Shown here in pieces: positions 16,133 to 26,288 of a stretch of DNA of 64,000 nucleotides (position 1 is the first letter of the stretch; each line of letters starts with the position of its first letter). The position numbers were made by a program, and so were the translations under genes. The notes under the pieces are model-generated. The model searched no databases, was not told where the DNA came from, and saw only the letters and a program-made list of their open reading frames with translations. Source of the DNA: Rhodocaloribacter litoris (GTDB lineage Bacteria; Bacteroidota; Rhodothermia; Rhodothermales; ISCAR-4553); NCBI RefSeq assembly GCF_011682235.2, contig NZ_CP076718.1, positions 124,001 through 188,000 on the forward strand, written 5' to 3'.

Positions 16133-16172
16133 AACCATGACCTCCGCTATACGCACGACGCACGACGAAATA
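16133..16172. repeat. Copy B of the element flanking the 80-bp repeats
   Basis: Same order of blocks as copy A (AACCATG, ATACGCAC, ACGAAATA) with one extra 7-bp unit (GACGCAC). The 80-bp repeats sit between the two copies. Confidence 0.5.
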
Positions 16173-16245
16173 CCGGGAGAATCTACGAAAGAAATCTTGA
16201 GGTGCAAGGGCAGAACGGCGGATCTCACCGGTGCGGCCATGAGCG

Positions 16246-19152
16246 TCACGCCCGGGTTGCCAGCGCGTCGAGCAGCACCTGGGCCGGATGCAGGGCCGTG
16301 CGCCCGGCGACGTCGTGGATCTGGGCGCGGCACGAGGTGCCGGCGGCGACGATGAGCGTCTCTTCGCCGGCTGCCCGCACGGCCGGGGCCAGCACCCGCT
16401 CGGCCATGGCCAGCGAAACGGCCCGGTGCTCCTTCTCGTACCCGAAGGCGCCGGCCATCCCGCAGCAGCCGGCGTCGAGGGTCTCGACGGTGTAGTTCGG
16501 CGGCAGGGCCAGGCAGCGCTCGGAAGGGCCGGTGCCGTCGAGCGCCTTCTGGTGGCAGTGCCCGTGCAGGAGCACCCGGCGCGGCGCGTCGGTCCAGGCG
16601 ACGTGGTCGAGGGCGCCCCGGCCGGCCTCACGGGCGAGGAACACCTCGAGGGTGCAGGCGGCGTCGGCCACGCGGCGCGTGCGGGGGTCGCCGGGGAGCA
16701 GCGTGCGGAACTCGTCGGCCAGCGTGAGGATGCAACTTGGTTCCAGCCCCACCACCGGCATCCCCTCCGCCACGTACGGGTAGAGCGCCTCGACGACGCC
16801 CAGCGCCCGCCGCGCCGCCTCGTTTACGAAACCTTTCGAGAGGTACGTGCGCCCACAGCACACCCGCGCCTCCGGCACGACGACCCGGTAGCCCAGGCGG
16901 TCCAGCAACCGGGCGGCGGCCCGGGCCACCTCGGGGTGCTGGTGGTTGTGGAACGTGTCGGGAAAGAGAACGACGGGCGGCCCGTCGGCACGCCACCGCT
17001 GCCGGGCGAACCACACGGTGAAGGGCTCCGGCGCGAAGGAGGGCAGGGTGCGGTGGCGGCTGAGGCCGAGCGTGGCGTCGAGCAGGCGGCGCGTCAGGCC
17101 CCGGCGGTTCACCCAGTTGACCACGCGGGCCACGGGGCCGTGCACGCGGGCGGCCACCTCCGGCAGCCGGGCGAAGAGGCGGGTACGCGCGGGCACGGGG
17201 TTGTCCTGCCAGTAGCGGGCCAGCCACTCGGTCTTGAGCTTCGCCATGTCCACGTTCGAGGGGCACTCGGTCTTGCACGCCTTGCACTGGATGCACAGGT
17301 CCATCACCTCGTACATCCGGCGGCCGGTGAGCGTCTCCGGCGGCAGGGCGCCCGAGAGGGCCATCCGCAGCGCGTTGGCCCGCCCCCGGGTGGTGTGCTC
17401 CTCGTCGCGCAGCACCATGAAGCTGGGGCACATCGTCCCGCCCTCGAGCTTGCGGCAGGCGCCGTTGCCGTTGCACAGCTCCACCGCCCGTGCGAAGCCG
17501 CCCTCGACGGAGAAGTCCTGCTCGGTGAGCACCTCGAGCGTGTGGTAGTCCGGCCCCATGCGCAGGTGTTCGGTCATCGGCGGGGCGTCCACCACCTTGC
17601 CGGGGTTGAGCAGCCCGTGCGGGTCGAAGAGCTGCTTCGTGCGGCGGTAGACCTCGTAGAGTGCAGGCCCGACGAGCACGGGCGTCAGCCAGCTGCGCGC
17701 CAGCCCGTCGCCGTGCTCCGACGAGACGGCCCCGCCATATTTGCGCACCAGCTCGGCCGAGGCCAGCGCGATCTCGCGCATCTTCTCCACCTCGGCCGCG
17801 TCCTTCGTGTTGATGAACGGCCGCACGTGCAGGCAGCCGGCCGAGGCGTGCGCGTAGAAGACGACCTCGGTCCGCGTCTCCTCCAGCATCTTCGCCAGCG
17901 CGTCGATGTAGTCGGCCAGGTGCTCCGGCGGGACCGAGGCGTCCTCGATGAAGGCGACGGGTTTGTGGTCGCCGTAGACGCTCATGATCAGGCCCAGCGC
18001 CTCGGTGCGCACCCCCCACACGTTGGCGACGGCGGCGGGGTCGGTGACGCGGACGACGGCGTACCCTTCGCCGGCGCGGGCCAGCGTGTCCTCCAGCGCC
18101 TGGAGGCGGCCCGTCAGTTCGGCCTCCGTCTCACCGTAATATTCGGTGATGAGTACCCCGCCCGGCTCCCCCGTGACGAACGTCAGCCGGGGGCCGAAGC
18201 CGGGCGACCGGCGGGCCTGCCGGATGGAGCGCCCGTCGAAGAACTCGACGGCGGAGGGGTCGGTGCCGAGGATGGTGGGAACGGCGCGGAGGGCCTCGCG
18301 GCGCGTGTGGAAGTGGACGACGCCGAGGGCCGTGCGCCGGGGCCGGTCCACCAGGCGGACCGTCAGCTCGGTGACCACGGCGAGCGTGCCCTCACTGCCG
18401 CAGAGGAGCTGCGCCACGTTGCGCTCGTCGCCGAGCAGGTATTCGAGGCGGTAGCCGCTGTTGCGCCGCCAGTGCCGGGGCGTGTCGCGTTCGATGACGT
18501 CGCGGTGGGCCTTCAGGAGGGCGTCGAGGTCCCGGTAGAGCTGTCCCTCGCGCCCGGCGCGGCGGGTGCGCTCGGCCCAGGCGTCCGGGGGCAGGGGCTC
18601 CAGCCGCACGGGGGTGCCGTCGTCGAGGAGGGCCTGCGCCGCCGCCACGTGCCGCACCATGTTGCCGTAGAGGATGGAATGGGTGCCCGTGGCGTTGTTA
18701 CCCAGCATCCCGCCGAGGGTGGCCCGCTTGCCGCTGGCGGGGTCCGGTCCCACCATCAGGTGCGGCGCCCGGGCGCGCAGGTAGCGGTCGAGGCGGTCGA
18801 GCACCAGGCCGGGCTGCACGCGCACCCACCGCTCCTCGGCGTTGAGCTCGACGACGGCGTCGAGGTGGGGGGTAAAGTCGATCACGAGGGCCTCGCCGAC
18901 GGTCTGCCCGGCCAGCGACGAGCCGCCGCCCCGGGGCAGGACGGGCACGCCAAAGCGGCGGGCCTCCTCCAGCGCCGCCTGCACGTCGTCGGCGTGGCGG
19001 GGCAGCAGCACCCCGACGGGCATCATCTGGTACAGGCTGGCGTCGGTGGCGTAGAGCGCCCGCGTCATCGCGTCGGTGCGGAGCGTGCCGGCGAGCCGGG
19101 GCTGCAGCGCAGCGAAGAAATCTTCGAGCAGTTCGGCGGAAACGGTGGACAT
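16246..19152 (-). CDS. FAD-linked dehydrogenase with Fe-S and CCG domains (YdiJ/Dld2-like)
   Basis: A 968-aa fusion enzyme. The N-terminal half is a PCMH-type FAD oxidase (about 20-460; GGGSSLAGQ and GNNATGTHSILYG are FAD-contact motifs). Next come two cysteine clusters for 4Fe-4S centres (CNGNGACRKL...CPSF near 535 and CIQCKACKTECPSNVD near 590), then a C-terminal pair of CCG domains (CCGRTYL and CCGMAGAFGYE) as in heterodisulfide reductase-like subunits. This layout fits D-2-hydroxyacid (D-2-hydroxyglutarate or D-lactate) dehydrogenases such as E. coli YdiJ, about 1000 aa, passing electrons to the quinone pool. Substrate is inferred. It lies 78 bp downstream of the beta-CASP gene. Confidence 0.9.
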   Translation of the reverse strand: MSTVSAELLEDFFAALQPRLAGTLRTDAMTRALYATDASLYQMMPVGVLLPRHADDVQAALEEARRFGVPVLPRGGGSSLAGQTVGEALVIDFTPHLDAVVELNAEERWVRVQPGLVLDRLDRYLRARAPHLMVGPDPASGKRATLGGMLGNNATGTHSILYGNMVRHVAAAQALLDDGTPVRLEPLPPDAWAERTRRAGREGQLYRDLDALLKAHRDVIERDTPRHWRRNSGYRLEYLLGDERNVAQLLCGSEGTLAVVTELTVRLVDRPRRTALGVVHFHTRREALRAVPTILGTDPSAVEFFDGRSIRQARRSPGFGPRLTFVTGEPGGVLITEYYGETEAELTGRLQALEDTLARAGEGYAVVRVTDPAAVANVWGVRTEALGLIMSVYGDHKPVAFIEDASVPPEHLADYIDALAKMLEETRTEVVFYAHASAGCLHVRPFINTKDAAEVEKMREIALASAELVRKYGGAVSSEHGDGLARSWLTPVLVGPALYEVYRRTKQLFDPHGLLNPGKVVDAPPMTEHLRMGPDYHTLEVLTEQDFSVEGGFARAVELCNGNGACRKLEGGTMCPSFMVLRDEEHTTRGRANALRMALSGALPPETLTGRRMYEVMDLCIQCKACKTECPSNVDMAKLKTEWLARYWQDNPVPARTRLFARLPEVAARVHGPVARVVNWVNRRGLTRRLLDATLGLSRHRTLPSFAPEPFTVWFARQRWRADGPPVVLFPDTFHNHQHPEVARAAARLLDRLGYRVVVPEARVCCGRTYLSKGFVNEAARRALGVVEALYPYVAEGMPVVGLEPSCILTLADEFRTLLPGDPRTRRVADAACTLEVFLAREAGRGALDHVAWTDAPRRVLLHGHCHQKALDGTGPSERCLALPPNYTVETLDAGCCGMAGAFGYEKEHRAVSLAMAERVLAPAVRAAGEETLIVAAGTSCRAQIHDVAGRTALHPAQVLLDALATRA

Positions 19153-19230
19153 GCAGGCCCGATGCGTCCGGGGTTCAGGATCTGTTCTGTGGAAAAGGTA
19201 CGACGCCGGCCCCTCCGGGGGCGAGCCGGT

Positions 19231-20628
19231 TCACAGCGGCACCGCCTCGCCGAGTTCAGGCAGCACGACCTCGATCTCCGGATAGAAGAAACGCAGGTTG
19301 TCCGCCATCCAGCGGCGGGCCCGGTCCTCGCCGTGGACGAGCAACACCTTCTTCGGCTGCAACCGGCCGGTGAGCTGGATCAGATCCCGGCGATGGCTGT
19401 GGCCGCTGAAACGGAAACGCGCGACCTCACAGTGGACCGGCTGGGGCTCCCGGCTTTTGTCCAGCACCACCTCGGTGCCCTTGCCCTGCGCCGCCGCCTC
19501 CAGCAGGCGACCGGCCGGTGCGTCCTCTCGCGTGTAGCCGACGAGAAAGATGGCATCCTTCTCGTTTTCGACGATCATCCGCGCAATCTCGTTCGAGATC
19601 GTTCGTTCGAACATCATGCCGCTGCCAACGACGTAGATGCTCGGCTCGGCGAGGGCCTGCCGGAGGGCCTGACGGCTGCGGGGCAGGCGTTTCTGCGGCA
19701 CGCCGAAGACCTGAAAGTCGGGATCGAGGCGCGGCGTGGAGAAGCGCGTCTTGTCGTACAGGTCGGCGATGGCCCGCATGGAGCCGGCCGTGTAGACGGG
19801 CACCTCGGACGGGATGATGCCGCGCCGCTTGAAGCGGTCGATGAGGGCCAGCATCTCCTGACCGCGGCCCAGTGCAAAAACCGGCACGAGAACCGCCCCC
19901 CCGCGCTGGAGGACCCGCCGGAGGGCCGCCCCGAACTTCTTCTCCTCCGTCTTCCGGGTGGTCTGTTCCGCCTCGGAATCCGCACCCAGGGTCGATTCCA
20001 GGATGAGCACGTCGATCGGGCCCCGGGGATAGGATCCGCCGGGCAGGATGGCCTGGGGACGCAGGCTGGTATCGCTCGTATAGAAGAGCTTTCGCGTGAC
20101 GCCCCCCTCCTCGAAGGACAGGTGGACCCCGGCGGCCCCCAGCACGTGCCCGGCGTTGAAGAAACGGGCCTTGACCGGTGTCTTTCCCCGCAGGCCGGTC
20201 ACGTCGAACTCGGTCTCGAGCTCATGCGTGAGGTAGAGGTAGCTCATCACGTCGAGCTCCTCCTCTTCGAAAAGCGGGGGCGCCGTGGAGGATCCTTCGC
20301 GGAGCCGGCGCCGCTGCAGACGCGCCGAAGCCGGCAGCAGCAGGTCGGCCAGCTGGCGCGTGGCCTTCGTCATGTGCACGTGCACGTGGGGAAAGTGGCG
20401 GATGAGCACCGGCAGCGCCCCGATGTGGTCGTGATGCGCGTGCGTGACGATGGCGTGGTCGACGTACCAGTCCGGGTTCTGGCGGATGAGCTCCAGGCGG
20501 GGCAGCCCCTCCGGCCCCTCCTGCTCCGGATGGACCCCGGCGTCGAGCACGATGCCCGTCCCGTTGATCTTGAGGAAATGACAACTTGCGCCGATCTCGT
20601 CGGTAGCCCCCAGCGCAACGAAAACCAT
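19231..20628 (-). CDS. Metallo-beta-lactamase / beta-CASP nuclease
   Basis: A 465-aa protein of the MBL-fold exonuclease group (CPSF/YsmA-like RNA nucleases). The zinc motif THAHHDHIGALP is near residue 65, a third ligand is in NAGHVLGAAG near 165, and the YTSDTS strand follows. The beta-CASP insert carries VPVFALGRGQEML and GSGMMFERT; the RMK-type end has SGHSHRRDL and LVHGED. These are all features of RNA-cleaving members, so RNA processing or decay is the likely role. It lies 39 bp after the transaldolase gene, same strand. Confidence 0.92.
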   Translation of the reverse strand: MVFVALGATDEIGASCHFLKINGTGIVLDAGVHPEQEGPEGLPRLELIRQNPDWYVDHAIVTHAHHDHIGALPVLIRHFPHVHVHMTKATRQLADLLLPASARLQRRRLREGSSTAPPLFEEEELDVMSYLYLTHELETEFDVTGLRGKTPVKARFFNAGHVLGAAGVHLSFEEGGVTRKLFYTSDTSLRPQAILPGGSYPRGPIDVLILESTLGADSEAEQTTRKTEEKKFGAALRRVLQRGGAVLVPVFALGRGQEMLALIDRFKRRGIIPSEVPVYTAGSMRAIADLYDKTRFSTPRLDPDFQVFGVPQKRLPRSRQALRQALAEPSIYVVGSGMMFERTISNEIARMIVENEKDAIFLVGYTREDAPAGRLLEAAAQGKGTEVVLDKSREPQPVHCEVARFRFSGHSHRRDLIQLTGRLQPKKVLLVHGEDRARRWMADNLRFFYPEIEVVLPELGEAVPL

Positions 20629-20667
20629 AGGATCGAACGATTTGAGCGACGAAGAGCGGGTGTTCCT

Positions 20668-21348
20668 TCAGGACCGGATGCCGTTGCCGGCGACGGCGGC
20701 GTTTTCCTCGTACTTCCTCCAGTCGGCCAGGAAGCGTTCGAGCCCGATGTCGGTGAGCGGATGCTTGATGAGCTGCTTGATCACACCGAAGGGCATCGTC
20801 GCCACGTCGGCCCCGGCCAGGGCGGCCTCCACCACGTGCATCGGATGGCGGATCGAGGCGGCCAGCACCTCCGTCTCGAAGCCGTAGTTGGCATAGATCT
20901 GCACGATCTGCTCGATCAGCTCCATCCCCGGCGTCGAGATGTCGTCGAGCCGGCCGATGAAGGGGCTGATGTAGGTGGCCCCGGCCTTGGCCGCCACGAG
21001 CGCCTGCGTGGGCGAGAAGCACAGCGTGCAGTTGGTGCGGATGCCCTCGGCCGCAAGCGCCCGGATGGCCTTGATGCCGTCGAGGATCAGCGGCACCTTC
21101 ACCACCACGTTGTCGTGGATCTTGGCCAGGGTGCGGGCCTCGCGCAGGATGCCGTCGAAGTCGGTGGCGGTCACCTCGGCCGAGACGTCCCCGTCGACGA
21201 TCTCGCAGATGGCGCGGATGTGCGCGTGAAAGTCGGCGCCGCCGGCCTTCATCATGAGCGAGGGGTTGGTGGTGACGCCGTCGAGCACGCCCATGGCGTT
21301 GGCCTCGCGGATCTCGTCGAGGTCGGCCGTATCGATGAAGAATTTCAT
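20668..21348 (-). CDS. Transaldolase, small TalC/Fsa type
   Basis: A 226-aa (beta/alpha)8 aldolase of the short transaldolase family. Key parts are [13 protein letters not shown] at the start, GVTTNPSLM near residue 25, and the Schiff-base Lys in VVVKVPLI near residue 85. The C-terminal part has SPFIGRLDD and [16 protein letters not shown]. It probably serves the non-oxidative pentose phosphate pathway; fructose-6-phosphate aldolase activity cannot be excluded. The open frame extends far upstream but the Met at 21348 matches all family members. Confidence 0.94.
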   Translation of the reverse strand: MKFFIDTADLDEIREANAMGVLDGVTTNPSLMMKAGGADFHAHIRAICEIVDGDVSAEVTATDFDGILREARTLAKIHDNVVVKVPLILDGIKAIRALAAEGIRTNCTLCFSPTQALVAAKAGATYISPFIGRLDDISTPGMELIEQIVQIYANYGFETEVLAASIRHPMHVVEAALAGADVATMPFGVIKQLIKHPLTDIGLERFLADWRKYEENAAVAGNGIRS

Positions 21349-21507
21349 GGTGGGTTCAGGATTGCAAATCAGCGGGTGACGGGTACAGACGTCGTCTGCC
21401 GGAAGTATCTTCCAGGTGCCTATTACGCCCGGCCCGCCGTTGGGTTTGGCAAAGAATCGACAGATCGGGTAATCTAAAGCTGGAAACCTGAAAATCCGAA
21501 ATCCGCC

Positions 21508-22788
21508 ATGTACCTCTGCCTGTTTGAAGACGAGACCGTCGAGCACCTGAACCCGCTGGTCCGGACGCGGGCCGTCTACGACCTGCGGCTCGGCATCCGC
21601 ACGGTGCTGGAGAACACCCGTGCGGCCTTCGGGGACCCGCCGTTGCTGCTGCACACCCGCCGGCACGTAGCGGCGGTGACGGCCCGGATGCATCCGGGCG
21701 CCGACGCCCTGGTGGGTCACATCCCGGAGGGTCTCGGCGTGCTGTTCGTCAACGGGCGGTACGTTGCCGAGGCGAGCCCGCTGCTCGAAAGGTTGCAGGG
21801 GGCCGCCCGCGCGGCCGAGCCGGCCCGTGTCTTCGTGCAGGGAAGCGACGTGGTGGCCGCCTGGGTCCCCGAAGCCGGGAAGGCGCGCCTGACCGGCGAG
21901 GTCGTCACCCGCGAGACCTTCGCCGACCTGCCCGAGGAGCCGGTCGAAGGGGCCGTGCTCCTGGCCCGCCTCTGGCACCTGCTCGATGCCCGGGATGCCG
22001 CCCTGCGCCGCGACTTCGCCGCGCTGACGAAGGGGTACCGGATCTACGAGCGTCCCGGCGCCGACATCCGGGAAGGGGCCCGGCTCGTCCACGGCGAGCA
22101 GGTCTACGTAGCCCCCGGCGCCGTCGTCCACCCGGGCGCCATCCTCAACGCCGAAGACGGCCCCGTCTACGTCGACGCGCAGGCCGTGGTCATGGAGCAG
22201 GCCGTCGTGCGGGGCCCGGCCTACATCGGCCCGCACAGCCAAGTCCGCGTCGGCGCGCTGCTCGACGGCTGCGTACTCGGGCCCTGGAGCAAGGTCGGCG
22301 GCGAGGTCTACCACAGCATCATCGACGGCTACTCGAACAAGGCCCACAGCGGCTTCCTCGGCGACGCCTACCTGGGGCGCTGGTGCAACATCGGTGCCGG
22401 CACGAACAACTCGAACCTCCGAAACGACTACGGCCCCGTCCGGCTCTACAACGAACGGCTGGGCACCTACGAGACTACCGAGCGCCAGTTCCTCGGCCTG
22501 TTCCTGGCCGACCATGCCAAGTGCGGCATCGACACCATGTTCAACACCGGCACCGTCGTCGGGGTGGCGTGCAACCTCTACGGGGCGGGCTACCACCCCA
22601 CCTACCTGCCCTCCTTCATCTGGGGCAGCCCCCAGGACCGCTACACCACCTATCGCCTCCCCAAGGCCCTCCGCGTGGCCGAAACCGTGATGGCCCGCCG
22701 CCAGGTCCCCTTCACCGACATCGACCGGGAACTGCTCACGACCGTCTTCGACCAGACCGAAGCGGCACGAGCGGCGTTCCTGGCGTGA
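21508..22788 (+). CDS. GlmU-like protein of the Bacteroidota type
   Basis: A 426-aa protein with a divergent N-terminal half in place of the nucleotidyltransferase (about 1-180) and a left-handed beta-helix of hexapeptide repeats (about 185-385; [35 protein letters not shown]). The order matches putative GlcNAc-1-P acetyl/uridyltransferases specific to Bacteroidota. I do not see the canonical GxGTRM nucleotide loop, so sugar nucleotidyl transfer is unproved. It diverges from the transaldolase gene over 159 bp that includes a run of degenerate CCGAAAT-like units near 21480-21505. Confidence 0.82.
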   Translation: MYLCLFEDETVEHLNPLVRTRAVYDLRLGIRTVLENTRAAFGDPPLLLHTRRHVAAVTARMHPGADALVGHIPEGLGVLFVNGRYVAEASPLLERLQGAARAAEPARVFVQGSDVVAAWVPEAGKARLTGEVVTRETFADLPEEPVEGAVLLARLWHLLDARDAALRRDFAALTKGYRIYERPGADIREGARLVHGEQVYVAPGAVVHPGAILNAEDGPVYVDAQAVVMEQAVVRGPAYIGPHSQVRVGALLDGCVLGPWSKVGGEVYHSIIDGYSNKAHSGFLGDAYLGRWCNIGAGTNNSNLRNDYGPVRLYNERLGTYETTERQFLGLFLADHAKCGIDTMFNTGTVVGVACNLYGAGYHPTYLPSFIWGSPQDRYTTYRLPKALRVAETVMARRQVPFTDIDRELLTTVFDQTEAARAAFLA

Positions 22789-22795
22789 GGCGGTG

Positions 22796-22860
22796 CAGGT
22801 TTCACGTTCCGTTTTCCAGGTTCCGGCCATCGTGAAACCCGGAACGTTCAACGTGAAACG
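22796..22860. repeat. Inverted heptad pair between convergent genes
   Basis: The left arm (22796-22825) carries TTTCACGTTCC and further TTCC units; the right arm (22830-22860) is its inverse with GGAACGTTCAACGTGAAACG. The arms can fold into one long imperfect hairpin. It lies exactly between the stop codons of two convergent genes (22788 and 22862), where it could act as a two-way terminator. Confidence 0.7.
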
Positions 22861-22861
22861 G

Positions 22862-24595
22862 TCACCTTTCCGCTTTCACCACGATCATCGTCAGGTCGTC
22901 GCTGAGGGCGGAGGCCTCGCCGGTAAAGCGGCGGACGTCGGCCAGCACAGCGTCGAGAAGGGCCGGGGCGGATGCCCGGCGGTGGGCCTTCAGGACGGCC
23001 TCCAGGCGTTCCTCACCGTACTCCTCCCCGCCGGGACTCATGGCCTCGGTGACCCCGTCGGTGAAGAGGACCAGCACGTCGCCCGGCGCGAGCGTGACGG
23101 TGCCGCGTTCGTAGGTCGACGCGGAAAAGACCCCGAGCAACAGACCGCCCTTCTCCAGCAATGCGACGGAGCCGTCGTCGCGCACGAGCACCGGCGGGTT
23201 GTGCCCGGCGTTGACGTACTGGAAAGAGCGGTCGCGGGCGTCGTAGATGCCGGTGCAGAGCGTGATGAACTTGTCGTAGTCCGTGTTCTCGCAGACGACC
23301 CGGTTGGCATGGGCGACGGCTTCTTCGAGCGTGATGTCCATCGGGGCCATGACGTGGATACACGCCTGCAGGTTGGACATGAGGAGCGAGGCTGGAAGGC
23401 CCTTGCCCGTCACGTCGGCGATGGCCAGCAGGAGGCGGTCGTCGTCCAGGCGGAGAACGTCGTAGTAGTCACCGGCGACGTAGCGGCTGGGCAGGGCGAC
23501 GGCGGCGATCTCCAGGCCGCGCAGCGCGGGAAGGCGCTGCGGCTGGAGCTTCATCTGGATCGCCCGTGCCAGGCGCATCTCCTCCTCCAGCCGTTCCTTC
23601 TCGATCTGTTGTTCGACGAGAAAGGCGTTCTGGAGCGAGACGAAGGCCAGATTGCCCAGGGCCGTCAGGAACTCGACGTCATCCGGCCGATAGGGCAGGC
23701 CGGTTCGCTTGGGGCCCAGGCACAGCATGGCACACGTCTCGCCCTGGTGCCGGATGGGCAGGGCCAGCACCAGCCCGCGCCGCCGGAGCCCGTCCCAGCG
23801 CGGATCCGCCTCCGCCTCGTCCTGTAGCAGCAGCATCGTCTTCAACTCACACAGGGCCTCGATCAGCTCGGGCTCGACCGGGTCTTCGCCCACGCCCCGG
23901 GCCGTGACGATGCGGAAGGCGTGCGGCCGGGCTTCTCCCTCGCGTTCGCCCATCAGGAACAGGTACTTGCCCACGAGCAGCTGCCCCATCAGGGCCAGCG
24001 AGAGCAGGTGCACGAGTCGCTCGCGGTCCACCGTGGCGTTGAACTCCTGGGACAGGTCGAACAGGGTGTTGAGCTGCTGGACCTTGGCGTCGAGGTCGCG
24101 GTTGGCCTGCCTGAGTTCGGCCACCATGAGCGAGTTGTGCACGGCCGCCGAGGCCATGTTGACCAGGGACTGGACGAACTCGAGCTCCTTGTTGCTGAAG
24201 GCCTCGCCGGTCATCTTCCCGCCCAGCCCCACGAACCCGATGTGACGGTGCCCGAAGACGATGGGCAACACGAGCACGACGCGGTGGACGGCCAGCGCCT
24301 CCGGTACGGCCTCGTCCCGGAGCAACGCGCCCCGGGCCTCCCCGTCCAGGCGCAGGCGCTCGCCACACCGGAGGTTTGCGATGCCTTTGACGGCAGCCAC
24401 CTCGTAGCCGTCCTCGACCGGATCGTGGAGCAAAGCCACGCCCCGCGTGACGAGCAACTTGCTCATGGCGGTGAGCAGCAGGTTGTTGAGCACGAACTCG
24501 AGGTCAAGCGAGGTGCTGAGCAGCTGGCTCGTCTCGTGCAGGGCACGCAGGTCGAAGCGCTCGGTCTGCCGGACCGGCGGAGAAGCCTCGGGCAT
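22862..24595 (-). CDS. GAF-GAF-SpoIIE serine phosphatase (RsbU-like)
   Basis: A 577-aa cytosolic PP2C-type phosphatase. There are two GAF sensor domains (about 20-160 and 185-345), a short coiled-coil ([19 protein letters not shown]) and a SpoIIE catalytic domain (about 375-575). The metal-binding motifs are present: [39 protein letters not shown] and SDDLTMIVV. Such enzymes usually free an anti-sigma factor antagonist (STAS protein) by dephosphorylation. No STAS or anti-sigma kinase gene is adjacent, so the partner must be encoded elsewhere. Confidence 0.93.
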   Translation of the reverse strand: MPEASPPVRQTERFDLRALHETSQLLSTSLDLEFVLNNLLLTAMSKLLVTRGVALLHDPVEDGYEVAAVKGIANLRCGERLRLDGEARGALLRDEAVPEALAVHRVVLVLPIVFGHRHIGFVGLGGKMTGEAFSNKELEFVQSLVNMASAAVHNSLMVAELRQANRDLDAKVQQLNTLFDLSQEFNATVDRERLVHLLSLALMGQLLVGKYLFLMGEREGEARPHAFRIVTARGVGEDPVEPELIEALCELKTMLLLQDEAEADPRWDGLRRRGLVLALPIRHQGETCAMLCLGPKRTGLPYRPDDVEFLTALGNLAFVSLQNAFLVEQQIEKERLEEEMRLARAIQMKLQPQRLPALRGLEIAAVALPSRYVAGDYYDVLRLDDDRLLLAIADVTGKGLPASLLMSNLQACIHVMAPMDITLEEAVAHANRVVCENTDYDKFITLCTGIYDARDRSFQYVNAGHNPPVLVRDDGSVALLEKGGLLLGVFSASTYERGTVTLAPGDVLVLFTDGVTEAMSPGGEEYGEERLEAVLKAHRRASAPALLDAVLADVRRFTGEASALSDDLTMIVVKAER

Positions 24596-24706
24596 GACGG
24601 TCTCTCGTGGATCGGGGGTGTCGGCTCATCCTTCAACGGGAAGCCCGGGGGTGGGTCCCCCCCGGAAGATACGCCTTTTCATGCAACGCATGCCGGTCCG
24701 ATCCGT

Positions 24707-25204
24707 TCATCCCGTCTCATCCAGGTGAACCACCTCGGCCTGCCGGAGCGTCCCCCCGTCGAGGACGAGGCGGACGCACGTCTTGACGCGGTGCAGGCCC
24801 TGGCGTCCTGCGGCGCCGGGGTTCAGGTAGAGCATGCCGCCGAGCTCGGCCACGCGTTCGATGCGGAGGATGTGGCTGTGCCCGCAGATGAAGACGTCGG
24901 GGGGATCGGCCCGGAGCGCCTGTCCCATGCCACGCTGCCACCGCCCGGGCCGCCCGGCGATGTGGGTCATCCAGAAGGACAGCCCGTCGAGCGTGAAGCG
25001 CTGGTGCTCGGGCAGGCGACGTCGCAGTTCCGGCCCGTCCACGTTGCCCCACACGGCCCGGGTGGGGGCGATGGCTTCGAGGCGGTCGAGCACCTCGGCC
25101 GTGCCGACGTCGCCCGCGTGCAGGATCAGGTCCGTGCCCGCCAGCACGTCCGGCAGGGCGGGATGGAAATACCCATGCGTGTCGGAAAGGATGCCGAGGA
25201 GCAT
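24707..25204 (-). CDS. Phosphodiesterase of the YfcE/MJ0936 type
   Basis: A 165-aa calcineurin-like phosphoesterase. The five metal-binding blocks are present: GILSDTHGY, LHAGDVG, WGNVD, MTHIAGRP (divergent from the usual THGH) and ICGHSHI. The small size and block order match YfcE/MJ0936 enzymes, which split phosphodiesters such as cyclic nucleotides in vitro; the natural substrate is unknown. It begins 24 bp before the end of the next upstream gene on the same strand. Confidence 0.9.
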   Translation of the reverse strand: MLLGILSDTHGYFHPALPDVLAGTDLILHAGDVGTAEVLDRLEAIAPTRAVWGNVDGPELRRRLPEHQRFTLDGLSFWMTHIAGRPGRWQRGMGQALRADPPDVFICGHSHILRIERVAELGGMLYLNPGAAGRQGLHRVKTCVRLVLDGGTLRQAEVVHLDETG

Positions 25205-25228
25205 AGGGGGCGGCCGGGCACGGGAAGC

Positions 25229-26200
25229 TTAACGCAGCATCAGGCGGGCACCGATGTGGAGACGGGCACTGGGCCACTCGCCCTCGTCGGGATGCCACTG
25301 CCTGAGCGGTACGGCCATATACGGGGCGATCTGGTAGGCGGGCCGGTCGAACTCGAGTCCGGTCCGTACCCATATGACCCCGCCCCGGAAGCGGGTGGTC
25401 GTGCGCTCGCCGTCCGCATCGACGAGCCTGCCGTCCGGCCCCACCTCGCCGAGTTCGATCAGGTCATACCGCCCGGCCTCCCCGAGGAAGGTGACGAAGA
25501 GGTTGCTGCCGGCCGGATCGAAGAGGATGTTGTAGGACATCATGAGGTGCGCCTCCCAGCCGAGCGCGCGGGTCCGGATGAGCGCCCGGTCGGCCGGCGT
25601 GGTGACGACGGGGTCGTCCGGATCGGGGGGCGGGACCTCCAGGCGCACCAGTTGCTGGTAGCCGATGCGTATCCGCCGCAGGCCGAGCGCAAAATCCGTG
25701 GTGAGGGTGGGCGAGGCCGGCGAGGTGTAGAGAAACGCCAGGTCCATCTGCGGAAAGCCCACCCGTCCTTCCGAGGCCGGGTCGACGGCCAGCCGGAAGG
25801 CGTAGTCCTGCGTGTCGACCGTGCGGTAGTACTTCAGCGCCACCCAGTTGACCGCAAGCTTCCGTCCGGCCGTCCCGCCCACGGCGTCCATGAGGATGGC
25901 CAGGTCGAAGCGGCTCGAGAGCTGATAGTCGAAGCGCAACCCGAGCGCGAACGGGTCCGCGTTGGGCGAGGGAATGTCGCCGTCGGACTGGATGAAACCG
26001 GCCGGCCGGTAGGAGACTTCGGCGGTGAGGGCGTAGCGATCGAAGAAGATGCGGCGGGCGGTCTCGTCGCGGTAGAACGGGTCATAGACGCGCAGCGGTC
26101 GCTGGGCGGCGGCTTCCGGCAGGGTGCTGCCGCAGAACAGGAGCAGCCCCAGCAGGGCTACCCTGCGCACGCTGAAAACGGTATCGACAGGCCGTCGCAT
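25229..26200 (-). CDS. Outer-membrane beta-barrel-like protein, unknown function
   Basis: A 323-aa exported protein. A signal peptide (about 1-32, ending PEAAAQ) is followed by amphipathic beta-strand-like stretches with alternating aromatic residues (FALGLRFDYQ, WEAHLMMSYNILF, YQIAPYMAVPL) and a C-terminal strand ARLHIGARLMLR. This suggests an outer-membrane barrel; I do not recognise the family. The start at 26200 is the Met of the signal peptide. It is separated from the UlaG-like gene by 88 bp. Confidence 0.65.
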   Translation of the reverse strand: MRRPVDTVFSVRRVALLGLLLFCGSTLPEAAAQRPLRVYDPFYRDETARRIFFDRYALTAEVSYRPAGFIQSDGDIPSPNADPFALGLRFDYQLSSRFDLAILMDAVGGTAGRKLAVNWVALKYYRTVDTQDYAFRLAVDPASEGRVGFPQMDLAFLYTSPASPTLTTDFALGLRRIRIGYQQLVRLEVPPPDPDDPVVTTPADRALIRTRALGWEAHLMMSYNILFDPAGSNLFVTFLGEAGRYDLIELGEVGPDGRLVDADGERTTTRFRGGVIWVRTGLEFDRPAYQIAPYMAVPLRQWHPDEGEWPSARLHIGARLMLR

Positions 26201-26288
26201 AAGCTTGACGGAAGACGGCGGCACATGGGCCGGCGGAGCGGGCATGCCCACGCCGTTGGGTGCGTCGCCCGCTCCGGCTGTTACGACG

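Noticed and set aside
16288-21477. A 1,729-codon open frame on the plus strand
   Set aside because: It runs antisense through the YdiJ-like, beta-CASP and transaldolase genes, which have clear motifs. Long antisense frames are common in DNA this GC-rich.
24640-24670. Hairpin CCGGGGG-TGGG-CCCCCCGG as a terminator
   Set aside because: It has no T run on either strand, so I cannot support it as an intrinsic terminator.
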